Positions 44,743 through 56,446 of a stretch of 64,000 bases of DNA are shown here, piece by piece. Every line of letters begins with the position of its first letter. Position 1 is the first letter of the stretch. Under the pieces are notes generated by a model. That model saw only the letters and a program-made list of their open reading frames with translations, was not told the DNA's origin and did not search any database. Where the stretch lies: positions 124,001-188,000 of the forward strand of contig CAJNDS010002750.1 of NCBI GenBank assembly GCA_905221605.1, given 5' to 3'. Source of the stretch: Symbiodinium natans. Its lineage: Eukaryota; Sar; Dinophyceae; Suessiales; Symbiodiniaceae. The position numbers were made by a program, and so were the translations under genes.

Positions 44743-47700
44743 CTAGCGGCCAGCACCTGGCCTCATGGCATTGAACGTGGAAGAGCGCTTCGTCACTTCG
44801 CTCTCCCTGCCGGTGTCGATTAGTGGATGTCTCAGCAGTGGCCCTACTTGTGGCGTGTGGAGATTGCTTGCGTCAGGTCGGCACCGAATGTCTGAAACAG
44901 TCAATGCTTCTGTTCTGCCAAAGCCACGCATCCAAGACAGTGCAAAGACCCTTTCCTGGCTTGCGGGGCCAGTGCTACCGGTGCTCAGCTCTTCACCCAT
45001 TCAGCATGTCCAGGTTTTTGAAGCAGTCCCTCACCTGCACGGGCCATAAAAATACCATGCAAGACTCTGCTTCCAAGCATCTGTGGCTTTGGCATTCTGG
45101 CATTGTCGGCACCGGCTTTCTTGCAGGGCTTTGCTGCAGGAGTTGCCCAATGAAGCCAACGGAGCAGAAACGAAAACTTGCGAAAGACTCAATAGCGAAA
45201 TCCCGGCATGCAAGGTTTCCTTCAGCTACCCTCCAGGGCAACGGCTAGTGATGGCAGTATACCAGCTGTCTCCCCGTCAGCTAGACCTGAGAGAGACACC
45301 TATCTGTCCTCCTATGGGCTCTCATTTCACTCAACATCACTCAACAGTCTGCAGGGTTTCACTGCCCAAGGTCTCAGTTCGCCACAGATGCCATCCCGGA
45401 AGACATCATAGCCATCTTTGCCCTGGCGCAAGTAGTCCTGCACTGCAAAGAGGCAGATAGCAGCAGATGGAAATTGCTCCCGAAGTTCCTTTGGGGAAGT
45501 GTGTAGAATCGCGAAGGCCACGCCCTCATGACAGTTTGCCTTGCTGCGCGAAACAGCTGATCACCCAAAATAAGCTCCTTGGTGCAGAGCTTGTATTTCT
45601 TCTCCATCTCGAGCAGGTTGGAGCCAATCCTAGCCAATCTAGGGGCGGCAACTCCCGCTTTAGACTCGAGGCTGGAAGACTTCAGGGATGCAAAGCAGCC
45701 GGGACCCTTGCCGGACGCTGCCATCCACGATCCGATGGTTCGCGGGCTTTGCAGCGTCAAACTGGAAGGTCACGCCGCTGACCTCAAGCCGAAACGAAGA
45801 CTGTAGAAGGTGCTCAGAGTTTAGGTTCAACTGTTGACCTTTAACTGTCGGCTTTGGACATCTCTGAGCCTTCTCGTCCGACATCGTGAATGTCATGGGC
45901 TTGAAGGTTTGAGCACTTGAACGCCGACTGCTTCAGCAAACAGCCCTACCGTCCCATTCTCAATGCAAAACAAGCCAATCGATTCACAATTGCCTCTTAG
46001 GCCCTTGTAAAGACGACTGAAAAATATGCAGGCCATTACCTGTTGCAGGTGTGCTTTCTTGGCTCACAGCCTGCGCGAATCGTCCCTCCAGACGAGGGTA
46101 CTGGGAGACTGAATTCTCCAGCGCCTGCAGAACCTGCAGGGAACGCTTCAGCCCGAAAAAATGGTCCTGGGAGCCAGCCCACCCCTGCCACTGTCGAAAC
46201 TTCGCTGATCTTCACTAATCTTCACTAGCTTCAACTGACCTCAAACTTCCTTTTGCATGCCGTGCCTGCGCACCCGAGAGCTGCAGCAAGCAAAGCTCAT
46301 CCAGCATAGGGAGCAAATTCACCAAATCGCGGACTTTGATGTCACCTGCTTGGGCTCCCCCATATGCTCTTGACAGTTGCAAGCGGCAGGAGAATGAATG
46401 GATCCATATTGGACAACGAATGTTCTTGTGCTAGCCCCGTTTTTGCTTATGCCGTTCTGTTGTACCGTTTTTCCTCGTATGTCATGCTGAGAGTGTTTTG
46501 CTTCTGTGCCGGCTTCTCCTGTCATGCTGTGAATTCCGAGGCTACGGCCTGCAACCCCTCCAAACCCTTGAGCTTCGGGCAGCTCCCATCGGAGCCAGGG
46601 TTCAGGGTGATTAGGGCTTATAGGACTTCGAAGCCAAGCCTACCCTGAACCACACACACTACACCGTAGACCCTGTGCAAGGCATCGGCTGCGATCCCTT
46701 TTGGTGTAGTTAGGCATTGTTGTGGGGGGTTGGAAGCAGCGGTTGAAGACAGGATCTGGCAGGTGCAGGTGTAACCGCAAACCAAAGAATCTAAGCCTCA
46801 CAAGATTGAAATTGGCCCCCCGTGGGACCCCCAAGCCGATCACGTACCACCGTGTGTAGATTTGTAAGTTTGGAAGCTCTAAGCCACTCTGAGCCTCAAA
46901 GACTCTAAGCTCTCTGAAAACTCTGAAGCCACCATTGGCCTCAGGCTCCTCTCTCCTTACTTCCAGATTGTGAGACAAGTTTGCCGGACCCGTGAAGAAC
47001 AAGGTACGGGTGGGGGGGCGGGGAGGAAAAGGGGGCGGGGGTGCACCGGAATTTAACGACACTGAATTCAACTTGGATTCGAAACACCGCTCCAGAAGTA
47101 AACAAGCTGATATAGGGGGGGGGGGGGGGGGCGTGAGGTGAGAAGAGAATGAGCCGTCCCCGGGGACGGGTGGGGGAAGGGACGGTGGCCAGGTTACAGT
47201 ATATAAGTCAAGCCAACTGCAGTAAACGCCGCTTGTCCCGATGCCCCAACATCCTGTCGTGCGAGGCGCGACGAAGCCTGCTCGTTTTGCCCGAGCCAGC
47301 AGAGGACGTACCCCTCCCCGCAAGAAGTGCAGCTCGCAGCTTGCTTTTCTCGTGTTTGTATGTCTTCGCTGCTTCTCCTGCTTCCTTCTGAACAAACGCT
47401 GCCAAATTCGGCAGGCGATCCAACTACACACTTTGAAGAAAAGCCACTTGAGACTGGTGACTTGATGCGGAAACCAGAGCTAGCGCGATTTAAGCCTGCT
47501 CAACATGTTCATTGCTTTGCACTTGTTACGGACACATCACCCTTTAGGCTTCTTCGAGCAAGAGCCAGATGCACGCGGAGCTGCCTTGCTCGATAATGGA
47601 ATCTGCCCGCAGAGTTCCACTATTCAGCATGGCCACATCTGCCTGCCAGCAAAGCGATGGAAGAGTCACAACACGAACACCTTGACACAAACTACATCCG

Positions 47701-48188
47701 TGCAACCTACCTTGCCCTGGCCATGAGGCTTCTGCAAACTGACAGCAGCTTCCTGTGCATGTCCCTTGTCCTGTCAGCGGTCTGGCCTTGAGGGCATGTC
47801 GCATGACATCAGTCACAAAGTTACCGATGTTGGTCTCCTTCGAGGCTCGCGGTTTGAAAATGCGGCGTTGCTCACGTCTTAATGGCTGAACTTAACCCCA
47901 TAATGCTCGAGATAGCTCAAGGTCTTAGTCCATATCCTTAAGTCCACCGAAGCTACGAAGTCTCCATGACTTCGGAACATGTCCACCCCTTCTTGGCTTC
48001 GAAGATGCACATGGGCATGTATGATCTCGGTGCCCAGTCCCGGCCACACACCTTATCCCAAACCCGACCCTAAACCCATGCCCTAAACCTCACCTTTGCA
48101 TAAAAAAAAAGTAAACCCGATAGAACAACCCGAAAACCAAAAAAGCCGCCTTTGTCCTGATCGAAGCAAAGCGAGAATCCAGATCCAC
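44743..48188 (-). CDS. 5'-nucleotidase family, C-terminal domain exons
   Basis: Reconstructed substrate-binding C-terminal domain of a 5'-nucleotidase (UshA/CD73-type), which hydrolyses nucleoside monophosphates, usually at the cell surface. Exons: 48150-48188 (LDSRFASIRTK), 47787-47837 (ETNIGNFVTDVMRHALK), 47585-47642 (ADVAMLNSGTLRADSIIEQ), 46266-46345 (GDIKVRDLVNLLPMLDELCL), 46071-46133 (ALENSVSQYPRLEGRFAQ), 45729-45782 (VSGVTFQFDAAKPANHRI), 45578-45664 (MEKKYKLCTK), 45392-45437 (DYLRQGKDGYDVFRDG), probably 44991-45034 (EGLLQKPGHAEW) and 44743-44845. The order and spacing match the family: E(T)NIGN, NSGTLR, DL..LLP, ALEN, GRF..VSG, Y..C..DYL..GKDGYD. Seven introns start GC or GA and one GT, all end AG. 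The metallophosphatase half with its metal ligands was not found upstream of 48.2 kb, so the gene is either longer with distant exons or truncated. The last two exons are tentative. Confidence 0.82.
46985..47131. repeat. G-rich tracts in a 5'-nucleotidase intron
   Basis: G-rich runs (GGTGGGGGGGCGGGG, GGGGGCGGGGGTG) and a pure run of about 16 G at 47116-47131, all inside the 1.2-kb intron 47584-46346. They keep a 263-codon minus-strand ORF open that is otherwise not supported. Confidence 0.7.
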
Positions 48189-49397
48189 CTGCTTAAAAAA
48201 ATATAACTCGTGGAGGTCGTCACTGAGAGAACAGGCACGGAGCAACCGCTTCCAGCTGGTCACACGAAGCATGCGCTTCCGGACTAGGAGGACTCTTTGA
48301 GGGCTGGACCGCCGTAGCACCGATGACCTGATCCATGGCCTCATGACTCGCTGGACAAACAAACGAGAGTGGGACACGTGAGTGGAAGGAATGGTCCGTG
48401 CTGTCGCTTGCACTTCCGGGCCACAGCCGCTAGCAGGCACAAGTTTGACTATGCCGCCTTATCGCTGAGCGCGCTGCTGCACCCAACTTTGACATACAGC
48501 CGTCGACGAAGACCTTCATCTCCGGGTCCTTGCCAGAAGTCTGAAACAAATGCCCAAAGAATGCAAATACCAGATGCTACTGCAAAAAAACTAGAATCAG
48601 ACCCAGATAAACCACAAAAGCCAGACGCAGATGAGGATGTTCTCTCATCACCTGAGGTCACCCAGCATTCCAGAAGATGCACTTTTTGTCGGCGGAAGAA
48701 TGCTGGCCTTCTGGGGGCGGGAGGCCTCTCTAGATTTCTGCAGCAGTTGGACTTAAACTCTGCGGAAACAGTGCGACCCTCCTTCACTGACAGAGACCCT
48801 GACTCTCGGAACTGAAGCCCCTCAGAGACAAGAACGCTAGCTAGAGCGGATACTCGCAGTGGATAAACGAAGCAACGAAGCAACTGTACGTAACACTTTT
48901 GAGAGAGTGTTGAGAGTTGAGAGATCTCGTACGAGAGTTAATCCCATGCTGCAGAACCGGCACCCCCCCCCCCAAATTTGCCAACGTTCATCAACGTTCA
49001 AATGGTGCAGGCATCGCCTGCCAAGCTCTAAACTACTGGTGAGTCACTGAGCTTCCGTACTCAGTGCCACGAGGCTTCGAGTCTATTTTTGGAAAGCTGC
49101 ATGCACGTTGCTCAAAGGCTCAAGGACTTCGAAACACCGCATCTGTTCTTCGTCAAGGAAATTCTCTTCTGTCTCTTACGCAGAAGTGTTGAAGCCACAT
49201 GGTAGGGAGACTTTGCAGCCAAAAGCACCTCTGCAAGTAGGCTCCTGAATTAGCAGAAGGCAGCACTTTCCAGATGCTTTGCGACTTGATTATCCGGGAC
49301 AGCGTCCAATCAGCTTTCAGAGGTCTTGTTGTGGATGAAGTCCGTCATTGACTTGAGATTCCTCGGGTTGTCTCAATTCTCTGCTCTGCCGACAAAC
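48189..49397. other. No gene recognised
   Basis: Telomere-like CCCTAAA variants near 48060-48095 adjoin this stretch. A C tract lies near 48963-48972. A 144-codon minus-strand ORF (48449-48883) has no recognisable motif. Metallophosphatase exons of the 5'-nucleotidase were sought here and not found. Confidence 0.35.
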
Positions 49398-49654
49398 CTT
49401 GGTTCTTGGCTGCTGCTGGATCTTAGGCGCAGGCGGGTAATCGAAAACCATGGAGGCAGGCAAGTTAATGCCCGGAACCAAATTTCGCACCTGTACGCCA
49501 TCATGCATCCACGGCAGGCTAACGTTGTAGTGATGCGAGCATGCGTCGACAAAGAAGTCGGGAAAGTCGGAGTTGTGAAATGAGAGCCCGCCTGGTTGCG
49601 GAACTCCACGCTGGACAAGCTGTCCATTCCGGCTTCCATGAGAGGCGAATCCAT
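49398..49654 (-). CDS. Acyl carrier protein domain, two exons (PKS/FAS type)
   Basis: Exon 49592-49654 encodes MDSPLMEAGMDSLSSVEFRN plus Gln: the GMDSLSS serine is the phosphopantetheine attachment site and DSPLMEAGMDSL is typical of polyketide-synthase carrier domains. Exon 49398-49490 encodes VRNLVPGINLPASMVFDYPP, the second half of the same fold (LP.S..FDYP). The intron is CAG|GCGGGC ... TACAG|GTG, GC-AG, 101 nt, phase 0. The first exon begins right after a CGACAG acceptor. The carrier arm would hold growing acyl chains on a larger polyketide or fatty-acid synthase; no ketosynthase or other PKS domain was found nearby, so it could be a stand-alone or fragmentary domain. Confidence 0.8.
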
Positions 49655-50454
49655 CTGTCGAGCAGCACAGGCGTGTCTCTAGCGGAGGAATGGCACATGC
49701 GGAGAAGCAACATCTTTCATACCTTCAGGTAGCTTCCGCGAAACAGGAACCCAATTGACAGAAACTTCCAGCGCTCGCACGGAAGATTGTGAAGCACATC
49801 AGGTCAATGTGCCAATAGCACACCGTTTTGATCCCTTGTATCGTGGCCGGGGTCTACAGCAGCTAGTGTTGTGTTGGCACCGTTCAGCCCATCCAGGAAT
49901 TACGGCCAACTCCACCTGGTGAGAACTTGAGCTCGGCATGGGGTGGCTTTCAATTTGTAGATTTGACTCGCCTGAGGGGCCGCGATTCTTTGGCAAACTT
50001 TGGAGCCCTCCCCTTGTCCCTGCATGCCCAAACGTCAATAATGTTCCTGCAGCCATGCCCAAACCCTGGATGATATCCATGCTGCAGGCACATGCATGGC
50101 TTTCCAATTGGCTGAACTTTCTGGATTCCATGCATTCCACAAGTGCTACCAATTGCAGTTGGTATCTTTCCATGGTTTGCTTGTCCTACGAGGGCCCCAG
50201 ATGACCCAAACGACACAGAAGTCGGTGCCTTCTAAGCGCGTTTTGGCCCCACATCCTGCAACCCCAATACCAGTGTCTAATTTAACAATAAGCCGCAGCA
50301 TAGTTGGATGGCAGGAGTAAACCCACAGACAGAACAGGTTCTTACCAGGTTTCTCCCGCATGCAACCCTCCCAGTGGACAGGGGACACCCTTTGCCAAGA
50401 ATACATACTCGATTCAAAAGAGCACACGACATCTCCGCTGCAGCACGTTCATAC

Positions 50455-50545
50455 ATGAGGGCTCGGCATCGATGTCGTCGCCGACCACATTCTTAGACAA
50501 GGCTCGCAGGCCCTCCATGATGAACTCCTGGATATGGTGGATACA
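50455..50545 (-). CDS. Possible exon, unrecognised
   Basis: Minus-strand frame reads EFIMEGLRALSKNVVGDDID then AEPSCM, acidic and protein-like, with AG-bounded edges. It could belong to the gene carrying the ACP domain downstream or to another gene. No motif identified. Confidence 0.3.
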
Positions 50546-51384
50546 CTCAGTACTTGTTGTAAGCTTTGGTGACTTTGCAACCTACTGGATGTCTGAGTTC
50601 ATCCATTTGCTGAATGCTGTCCCGCGTTGGCCCAGCCGACACGGCCGTGGCAACCGAAGATGCAGCTGCTGCTGCCGGCATTGCAGCCTGGTCGAAACAT
50701 GCGCGACAGTTTGCCACCGGCATCGGCAATAGAATAGACTACAAGGAGCCATGATCTCACAGCCAACTGTTTGTTGCCTCGTAGGCTGGGGCTGCAGCGC
50801 CCGGGCCTGCCGCCTGAAAGACAGTGCGTCAGACTTGTATGAACACTTTGCAAGTTCCCTTAGAGAATGACTGATGGATAGGAGCTGAAACTCCTTTTGG
50901 ATTCTGCCGAATCACACAGAACTCAGCCGAGTTAAATCGAGCTTGAGGGAGACATTTCAGGAACATGTGGCGAAGCAATTACGATGACAGAGTTGAAGCA
51001 CCAGCTTCATCGCTCGACAGCCTCATGCATGCATGAATCCAACCAAGTCGAGGCACAATCCCTCCCCGGGAAGTTCCGTACATCTGGTCCAAAATGCTCT
51101 TGGCATACTCCTTGCAAGCGCACGCTGCACAGGAGGTGCCAACTGCAGGCAGTTGTTCCTTCCGTATGTTGCGTGAAATGACATGCTCTGACCCAAGAGC
51201 TCTGCAAGGCGAGGGAACAGTGAGAAGATGGCTTGACAAGGTGCAGCGTTGCGAAGGCTTTGTGAACGCAATGTGGGTGCGAGCGGCGTTAAATGCAAAG
51301 TCTAACATCAATTGCTCCACCGACTCGGATTAAAAAGAAGTCCTGAAAGGCCAGATACACTAGCCTCGGAAAGCCACTTACAAC

Positions 51385-51880
51385 TATATGTGTATATATA
51401 TATATACGATGTATATCTATATCTGTATCATTTTTATTTTTATGTTTATATCTATATCTATATTTATATCTATATTCATATTTATTTTTTTATATTTATA
51501 TGTATATTTGTACTTACATTTACATTTACATTTACATTTACATTTATATCTATATCTATATCTAGATTTATATCTATATTTTATCTAAATTTACATTTGC
51601 ATTTCTATTTATATATTTATACTTTTATCTATATTTGTGTGTTTATGTTTTTGTTTATATTTTATGTTGAAGTTTATATTTTTGTTTATTTTTATACTTA
51701 TATATCTATATGTATGTTTCTATTTATTTTTATGTTTATATATATATATATATTCATTTATTTGTTTATTTTCTTATATTTATATTTATATCTATATCTA
51801 TATATCTATATTTATATTTATATTCATATTAATATTCATACTTATATTTATATCTATATTTACATTTATATTTATTCCCT
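51385..51880. repeat. AT-rich TATATC/TTTATATTTA simple-sequence region
   Basis: About 500 bp of alternating TATATC, TTTATAT and TTACAT units of almost pure A/T/C composition on the plus strand. It opens long Tyr/Ile/Phe-rich ORFs that are not genes. Confidence 0.9.
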
Positions 51881-51939
51881 ACCCTGGTGTGGGGTTGTTA
51901 GATGTTAAATTCAACTCTTCTCCTCGCCCGTTCTCCTCG

Positions 51940-52125
51940 CCCGGTCTACTCCTGGCCCATCCCTGGAGTGCCCAACCCCAGAGTGTCCCTGGAGTCCCCG
52001 ATCCCAGTCCTGGAGTGCCCAACCCCAGAGTGTCCCGGGAGTGCCTCGCCCAGCTCAGAGTGTCCCTGGAGTGCCCAACCCCAGAGTTTCCCTGGAGTGC
52101 CCAACCCCAAAGTATCTCTACCCAG
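51940..52125. repeat. 27-30-bp minisatellite (CTGGAGTGCCCAACCCCAGA)
   Basis: About six imperfect copies of a unit with cores CTGGAGTGCCCAACCCCAGA and GTGTCCCTGGAG. Adjacent to the AT-rich simple-sequence region. Confidence 0.85.
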
Positions 52126-52635
52126 AGAGAGTGGGGATGTTCGAAGTAAAATAATAACTATATTTGTGTATTTTTGTTTTCGACGATCGTGCGCTCTACA
52201 GGAACCACGAGTCCACAGGCTCTAAGCCTCAGTACAAGCATGATTTGTTCGGCGTGTCAACAGCGCCGTTGTGATTCAGTTGCTCTTATAATCTTAGTTC
52301 GAAATTTCAATTCACACCGATTCACACCTCTCCACGAGCATTGCCTTGGGTGAGAGATTGGAAACTTTCGGCGACCTTGGCGAAAAAACACCTACAGAGT
52401 TTCGGCGGCGGCGGACTTGCAGCAGACAGCTTGGGCTAGGGAACGGGGTCTTTCCTTCCTTCCATCCAGCCAATGTCTTCCCTTCTTCCTCTCATTTCAA
52501 CCAGTAACGTAGTGTGTTCTCAACGAAAATCGAACTTGTTTATGCTTGTTAACAGAAGGCCTACTCACTTAATCCATGTTGCCTTCGCCTGCAGCCTGTT
52601 GTGCCACGCAATCCCCATCGGTGCTTGTGCCCGGC

Positions 52636-53419
52636 CTCACCCTCAGCATCGCGCAACTCGCGAAAGATTGCCAAGGCTTGCTTCGCCTGCACAGGAAGTA
52701 ATGCGAACCTTTGTGACGTGGTTGTGCCCCGTTGGATGCGAATGGCCAGCCATCGTACATCACATTGAAACATAACACTGGGCCTGCTCGTTAGCCTTGC
52801 CCATATAGTTCTCCACCTTAGCCAGCACTGGCGCAACAAGACATGGCCATAAGAGACGAAAAAAAGGGGAATGGTGAATGGTGAAGGCGGTGAAGAGTGA
52901 TTGCAGGGGTGTGGCAAAAAGTCTCGATACATGAGCCCATGCAGCAGTGGATCCAAACCGCTGTTTCCCTTAAAACTCCATCTTTTGCGTAAACTTCATT
53001 TCCTTTCGTGGAAGTTTAAGGCGCCTATATAATCGCGCGCACCTCTGAAAATGCTTCGAAACTTAGTCCTGGAGTTTACAGTTTTTCTGCCTACGGATGT
53101 GAATGCTCAGTTCAGGGTGGAGCGTTGAGGAAGGGCACCAGTCTTGCTCATCTGCTTCCAGGAAACGAATTTCTTGAACTGGGCCAAAGTAACCTCCTTT
53201 CGCGCGCTAGTTCGCGGATCTGTACACCCACATGTCGTGGAAAAGGAGATGTATAAGGGCCTATAGGTCAACTCACCTATAGCTGTGAGAATGCAATGAA
53301 CACTTACAGGAATGGTTGCCCGCTGGATTCTCAGTGTCAAAGATGTTCTCTCAGCCTGCGGCAACGTTCACCTCTGCATTGATGCACAGCATGGCGGCCT
53401 CGAGCTTCTTGTCTCCAAC
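52636..53419 (-). CDS. TPR-repeat exons (second group)
   Basis: Exon 53356-53419 encodes VGDKKLEAAMLCINAEVNVA, and exon 52636-52686 encodes AKQALAIFRELRDAEGE. Both match the dinoflagellate-style tetratricopeptide pattern (A..Al.lfre.gDk.gEA..l...a). Both have AG acceptors and GC donors. TPR arrays form helical scaffolds for protein-protein contacts. They may be the 3' part of the large TPR gene at 56-63 kb or a separate gene; the ORF at 53.6-55.9 kb stands between. Intermediate exons at 52.7-53.3 kb were not resolved. Confidence 0.6.
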
Positions 53420-53600
53420 CTGCAGAGATGGCTCATACTGTCGGCATATTCATGGCCTGATACAGATATATATATATATATATATATACATATATACATA
53501 CCTACATAGATATTGGCCTCTCAAAGCACTGGCTCATTTTCTCTCTCCTTTTCTATCAACTAGGTCAGCGTATCGCCCCAGCTTTCCCCGATTTTCCAAC

Positions 53601-55916
53601 TTAGGCATGGCCAGGTCTGGCTCTCTTGGTCCTTTTAAGCACTGGCGGTTCGGGAACCTCGACGGACCATTCGTGTTCTCTCCGCAGAAAAACAGCCGCA
53701 GACTTTGATGGCGGATCCTCGGAGAGTTTCTGCTCATAGCATTCTTTGAGATACTCTGCAGGAAAACGGGTATCCAGCGCCGTCGGCGTTGTCGATGCAG
53801 AGGGTTCTGAGTCGGCCTTGTAGGAGTTTACGTAGTATAGACAAGCCAAATGCTCCTTCCATGAATAATGAGCATCCTCGATGCAGGCACTGGCAGGAAG
53901 GGCTTCATGCAAACACTTTTTGAGATAGACTCCAGGTATCTGGCCACAGTGCGTAGCTCGCGACCACACCTCTAGGAAAACAAGAAGCCGGAAATGTATC
54001 ATCGCATCTTTCGAAGCCATCTTCGCAAACCCTTCCACCAGCGGCTCATACAAATATGGCTCCAGCTTCCAATGGCGATGCCAAGTAGTGTTCATGAGCC
54101 AGTCCACAAATAGCTGTTGGACCCAATCAGACCCTTCGCCAGGGTACCAGAGCGGAGCCAGTTCCATGCAAATTTGTAGCCTCTGGCTCTTCCTCAAGTA
54201 GCATGCCCGGCCAGCCATGGCTGCCAGCAGCAGCCGCAGTGTGGTCACTGCAGATGCTTTAGCGACTTCGTCGTCAAGGCTCTGCGCGTTCTGCATTGCC
54301 CTTTCAAGAGCTGGTCGAAAGTCTGCGTCTACCGACTTGTCATGGCAGAGGTACGGCATTTGCTGGTTGCATGCATCGCCATGCTCCTTGGAAAACACTT
54401 TGGGCCGCGTGATGCTGTTAAGTGCCGTAGTGATGTCAGGGATGTTTAGGCCAATCTTGGCAAAGTCTTCCTCACATGGGTTGCGAAGAACATTAAGCAA
54501 ATCTCCGCTTTGCACGCTTCTCCTGCTATCAGGACAAGTTAGAGAAGCCGCGCTGCAGTGAAGAACGTAAAGGGCAGAATGAAAAGCAGCTGCCTGCAAG
54601 GGCTGCCGCCTCTGCGGAGAAACGCTACTCATGCTACTCCAGTTCATGAGAATGGAAAGCAGCAGCTGCCATATCCAAGGGTCCGCCATCAGCCAAGTCA
54701 GATCTGCACCAAACACACTCAAAGCCTTCGGCGAGTCGTCGACTCTTGATTCGACCAGATCTTTTAGTACCGTCTGTACATCGCACACCTCACCCTGCCG
54801 AACTGGACCCTCACTGAGTCGCGCAAAATCAACAACGCAAGACGTCATCTCATCCCATTCCTCCAGGTGGGCATCAACATATCGTACTGCTCCGCGCCTC
54901 GAAGCCGTAAAGGTCCCCTGAAACTGTCGTGCTCCATGGCTGCCAATAAGACGGCTCTCCCACGTGCCGTTCATCCAACGAAGCTTGTCTCCTGAGACAT
55001 CACAGACACAATCGAAGATTGTGTCGACCGTCATTTGCGTAATCTTTAATCTTGATCCCTGAAGTTCTGCGCGGACCTCTGTGACGCCCTTCAAGAACGA
55101 TTTGCCCGTCAGAATTCCCCCAGGTCCAGGCTCCAAGCAAATCTTGTAGCTGATCTTGTGTTCATTGTTCTGCCATGCTGCATCAACCTGCCAATTCCCG
55201 ATAATGCTTGGAAGCAATACTCCCTGCTCCACCGCACAAAGTATCAGACTGGAGCGTATGGACCTGAGAAACGGCTCCGCCCCACGTGAGACGGGCATAC
55301 CCTTTGTTGCCTTTGGTTCATTTTGTGAATCAAGACGGAGCACAGGAGAGTCAGTCTCCTCAGATTCCACAGACTGTCTTGCCAGCCTTTTCACATACTT
55401 GATGATCTGTTTGTAAGTCCCCGCTCGGCCACCAGTCACATCCAAGAGCTTTAGCAAGTCGGGATGTTTCAGTGGTCGCACAGAGCCCGGATGCCATGAT
55501 GCTGCTGCCCAGCATGTGTTGGACTTGTAATTGGAGTCCATGTCTGCGGCTTCAAGACTCCACGCTGTGCGCCTGCATTCTGGGTCACGGCGCATTGCCT
55601 CTACCAGATTTGCAAGCAGGGGATGCACGGCAGCTTTGAGCAGAGCTGCATTTGTTTCCAAGAGTTGCTGCCGCAACGCCAAGGGAATTTTCGAAAGCAC
55701 CTTGCCATCCTGGTTGGCCTTCGAAGCTAAAAACTCAAGAGCCTCTTTTTCCTGGATCTGTACTCTTTGTACTTTCTGAAGGCAGCTTTCGGAACTTTTC
55801 CTTTTCGCATCCGCCAGCAACTTGTCCATCTCTGCATGGATTCCTTCCCAGATGGAGTTGCTCTTGCACATAGTCTGAAGAGCATGTATTCCTGCAGTCG
55901 TGCCAAGATCCTCCAT
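53601..55916 (-). CDS. Intronless 771-codon ORF, unknown function
   Basis: By far the longest clean frame in the window. The ATG at 55916 sits in GCGGCCATGG; the frame is open 27 codons further upstream to a stop, and a GCGCAG acceptor just before the ATG means an upstream exon is possible. The product is mixed alpha/beta with no signal peptide or membrane helix. N-terminal 1-130 is helical. Residues about 255-360 (GNWQVDAAW ... TGKSFLKGVTEV ... FQGTFTASRR) look like a beta-barrel with a lipocalin-like G-x-W start, by appearance only. The C-terminal half is helical, Leu/Ala-rich with many Trp (LAPLWYPGEGSDWVQQLFVD), and the end is basic (LKRTKRARPGHA), a possible nuclear-localisation patch. 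I do not recognise the family. Confidence 0.75.
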   Translation of the reverse strand: MEDLGTTAGIHALQTMCKSNSIWEGIHAEMDKLLADAKRKSSESCLQKVQRVQIQEKEALEFLASKANQDGKVLSKIPLALRQQLLETNAALLKAAVHPLLANLVEAMRRDPECRRTAWSLEAADMDSNYKSNTCWAAASWHPGSVRPLKHPDLLKLLDVTGGRAGTYKQIIKYVKRLARQSVESEETDSPVLRLDSQNEPKATKGMPVSRGAEPFLRSIRSSLILCAVEQGVLLPSIIGNWQVDAAWQNNEHKISYKICLEPGPGGILTGKSFLKGVTEVRAELQGSRLKITQMTVDTIFDCVCDVSGDKLRWMNGTWESRLIGSHGARQFQGTFTASRRGAVRYVDAHLEEWDEMTSCVVDFARLSEGPVRQGEVCDVQTVLKDLVESRVDDSPKALSVFGADLTWLMADPWIWQLLLSILMNWSSMSSVSPQRRQPLQAAAFHSALYVLHCSAASLTCPDSRRSVQSGDLLNVLRNPCEEDFAKIGLNIPDITTALNSITRPKVFSKEHGDACNQQMPYLCHDKSVDADFRPALERAMQNAQSLDDEVAKASAVTTLRLLLAAMAGRACYLRKSQRLQICMELAPLWYPGEGSDWVQQLFVDWLMNTTWHRHWKLEPYLYEPLVEGFAKMASKDAMIHFRLLVFLEVWSRATHCGQIPGVYLKKCLHEALPASACIEDAHYSWKEHLACLYYVNSYKADSEPSASTTPTALDTRFPAEYLKECYEQKLSEDPPSKSAAVFLRREHEWSVEVPEPPVLKRTKRARPGHA

Positions 55917-56446
55917 GGCCGCATCCTGCGCAGAAGAGATGCTCTCCCTTCCGCAAGGCGCCCCACAATCTTCACAGGTCCTCTCCCCCGCAAACACAGG
56001 CTAGAAAGGGGAGGGCTATGCGCACATGATCTCACATGATCTCACATGCTCACATGGCCCTAGGTCAATGATTGTTTGTAGGATATCAGCTGCATGCAGT
56101 TCTGCGGAAACCACTGGGTGGTACGTACGTACAGAGAGAAAACATATGCAGAAATTATCACAGATGCTTATTGCAGCTGGAAGAGCAGCTTCGAGCCACA
56201 GAGTAGCACCAGTTAGTCGGTAGCATCATGCAACGCGCTCGTAAGATGCATAAGACGAAGGGCTACGTGGAGGCATGGAACTGATCATCAAGTCTGAGTC
56301 GAAGTTGTCGAATGAACACTGGCCCTACTCGGAGGGTGGTCCTTTGATTAATGAACTATAGTAAACTATCAGCGAATGGAACAAACCCCCCCACAGCGTT
56401 GGTCTCGCCAAGTAAGCAGCTCCAGTCCCGGTTGGCAACTCGCCTC

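Noticed and set aside
46640-47431. 263-codon minus-strand ORF
   Set aside because: Lies in a GC-AG intron of the 5'-nucleotidase gene and is held open by G-rich tracts; composition is erratic (poly-Pro from the G runs).
51312-51908. 198-codon Tyr/Ile/Phe-rich plus-strand ORF
   Set aside because: AT-rich simple sequence; no protein-like composition.
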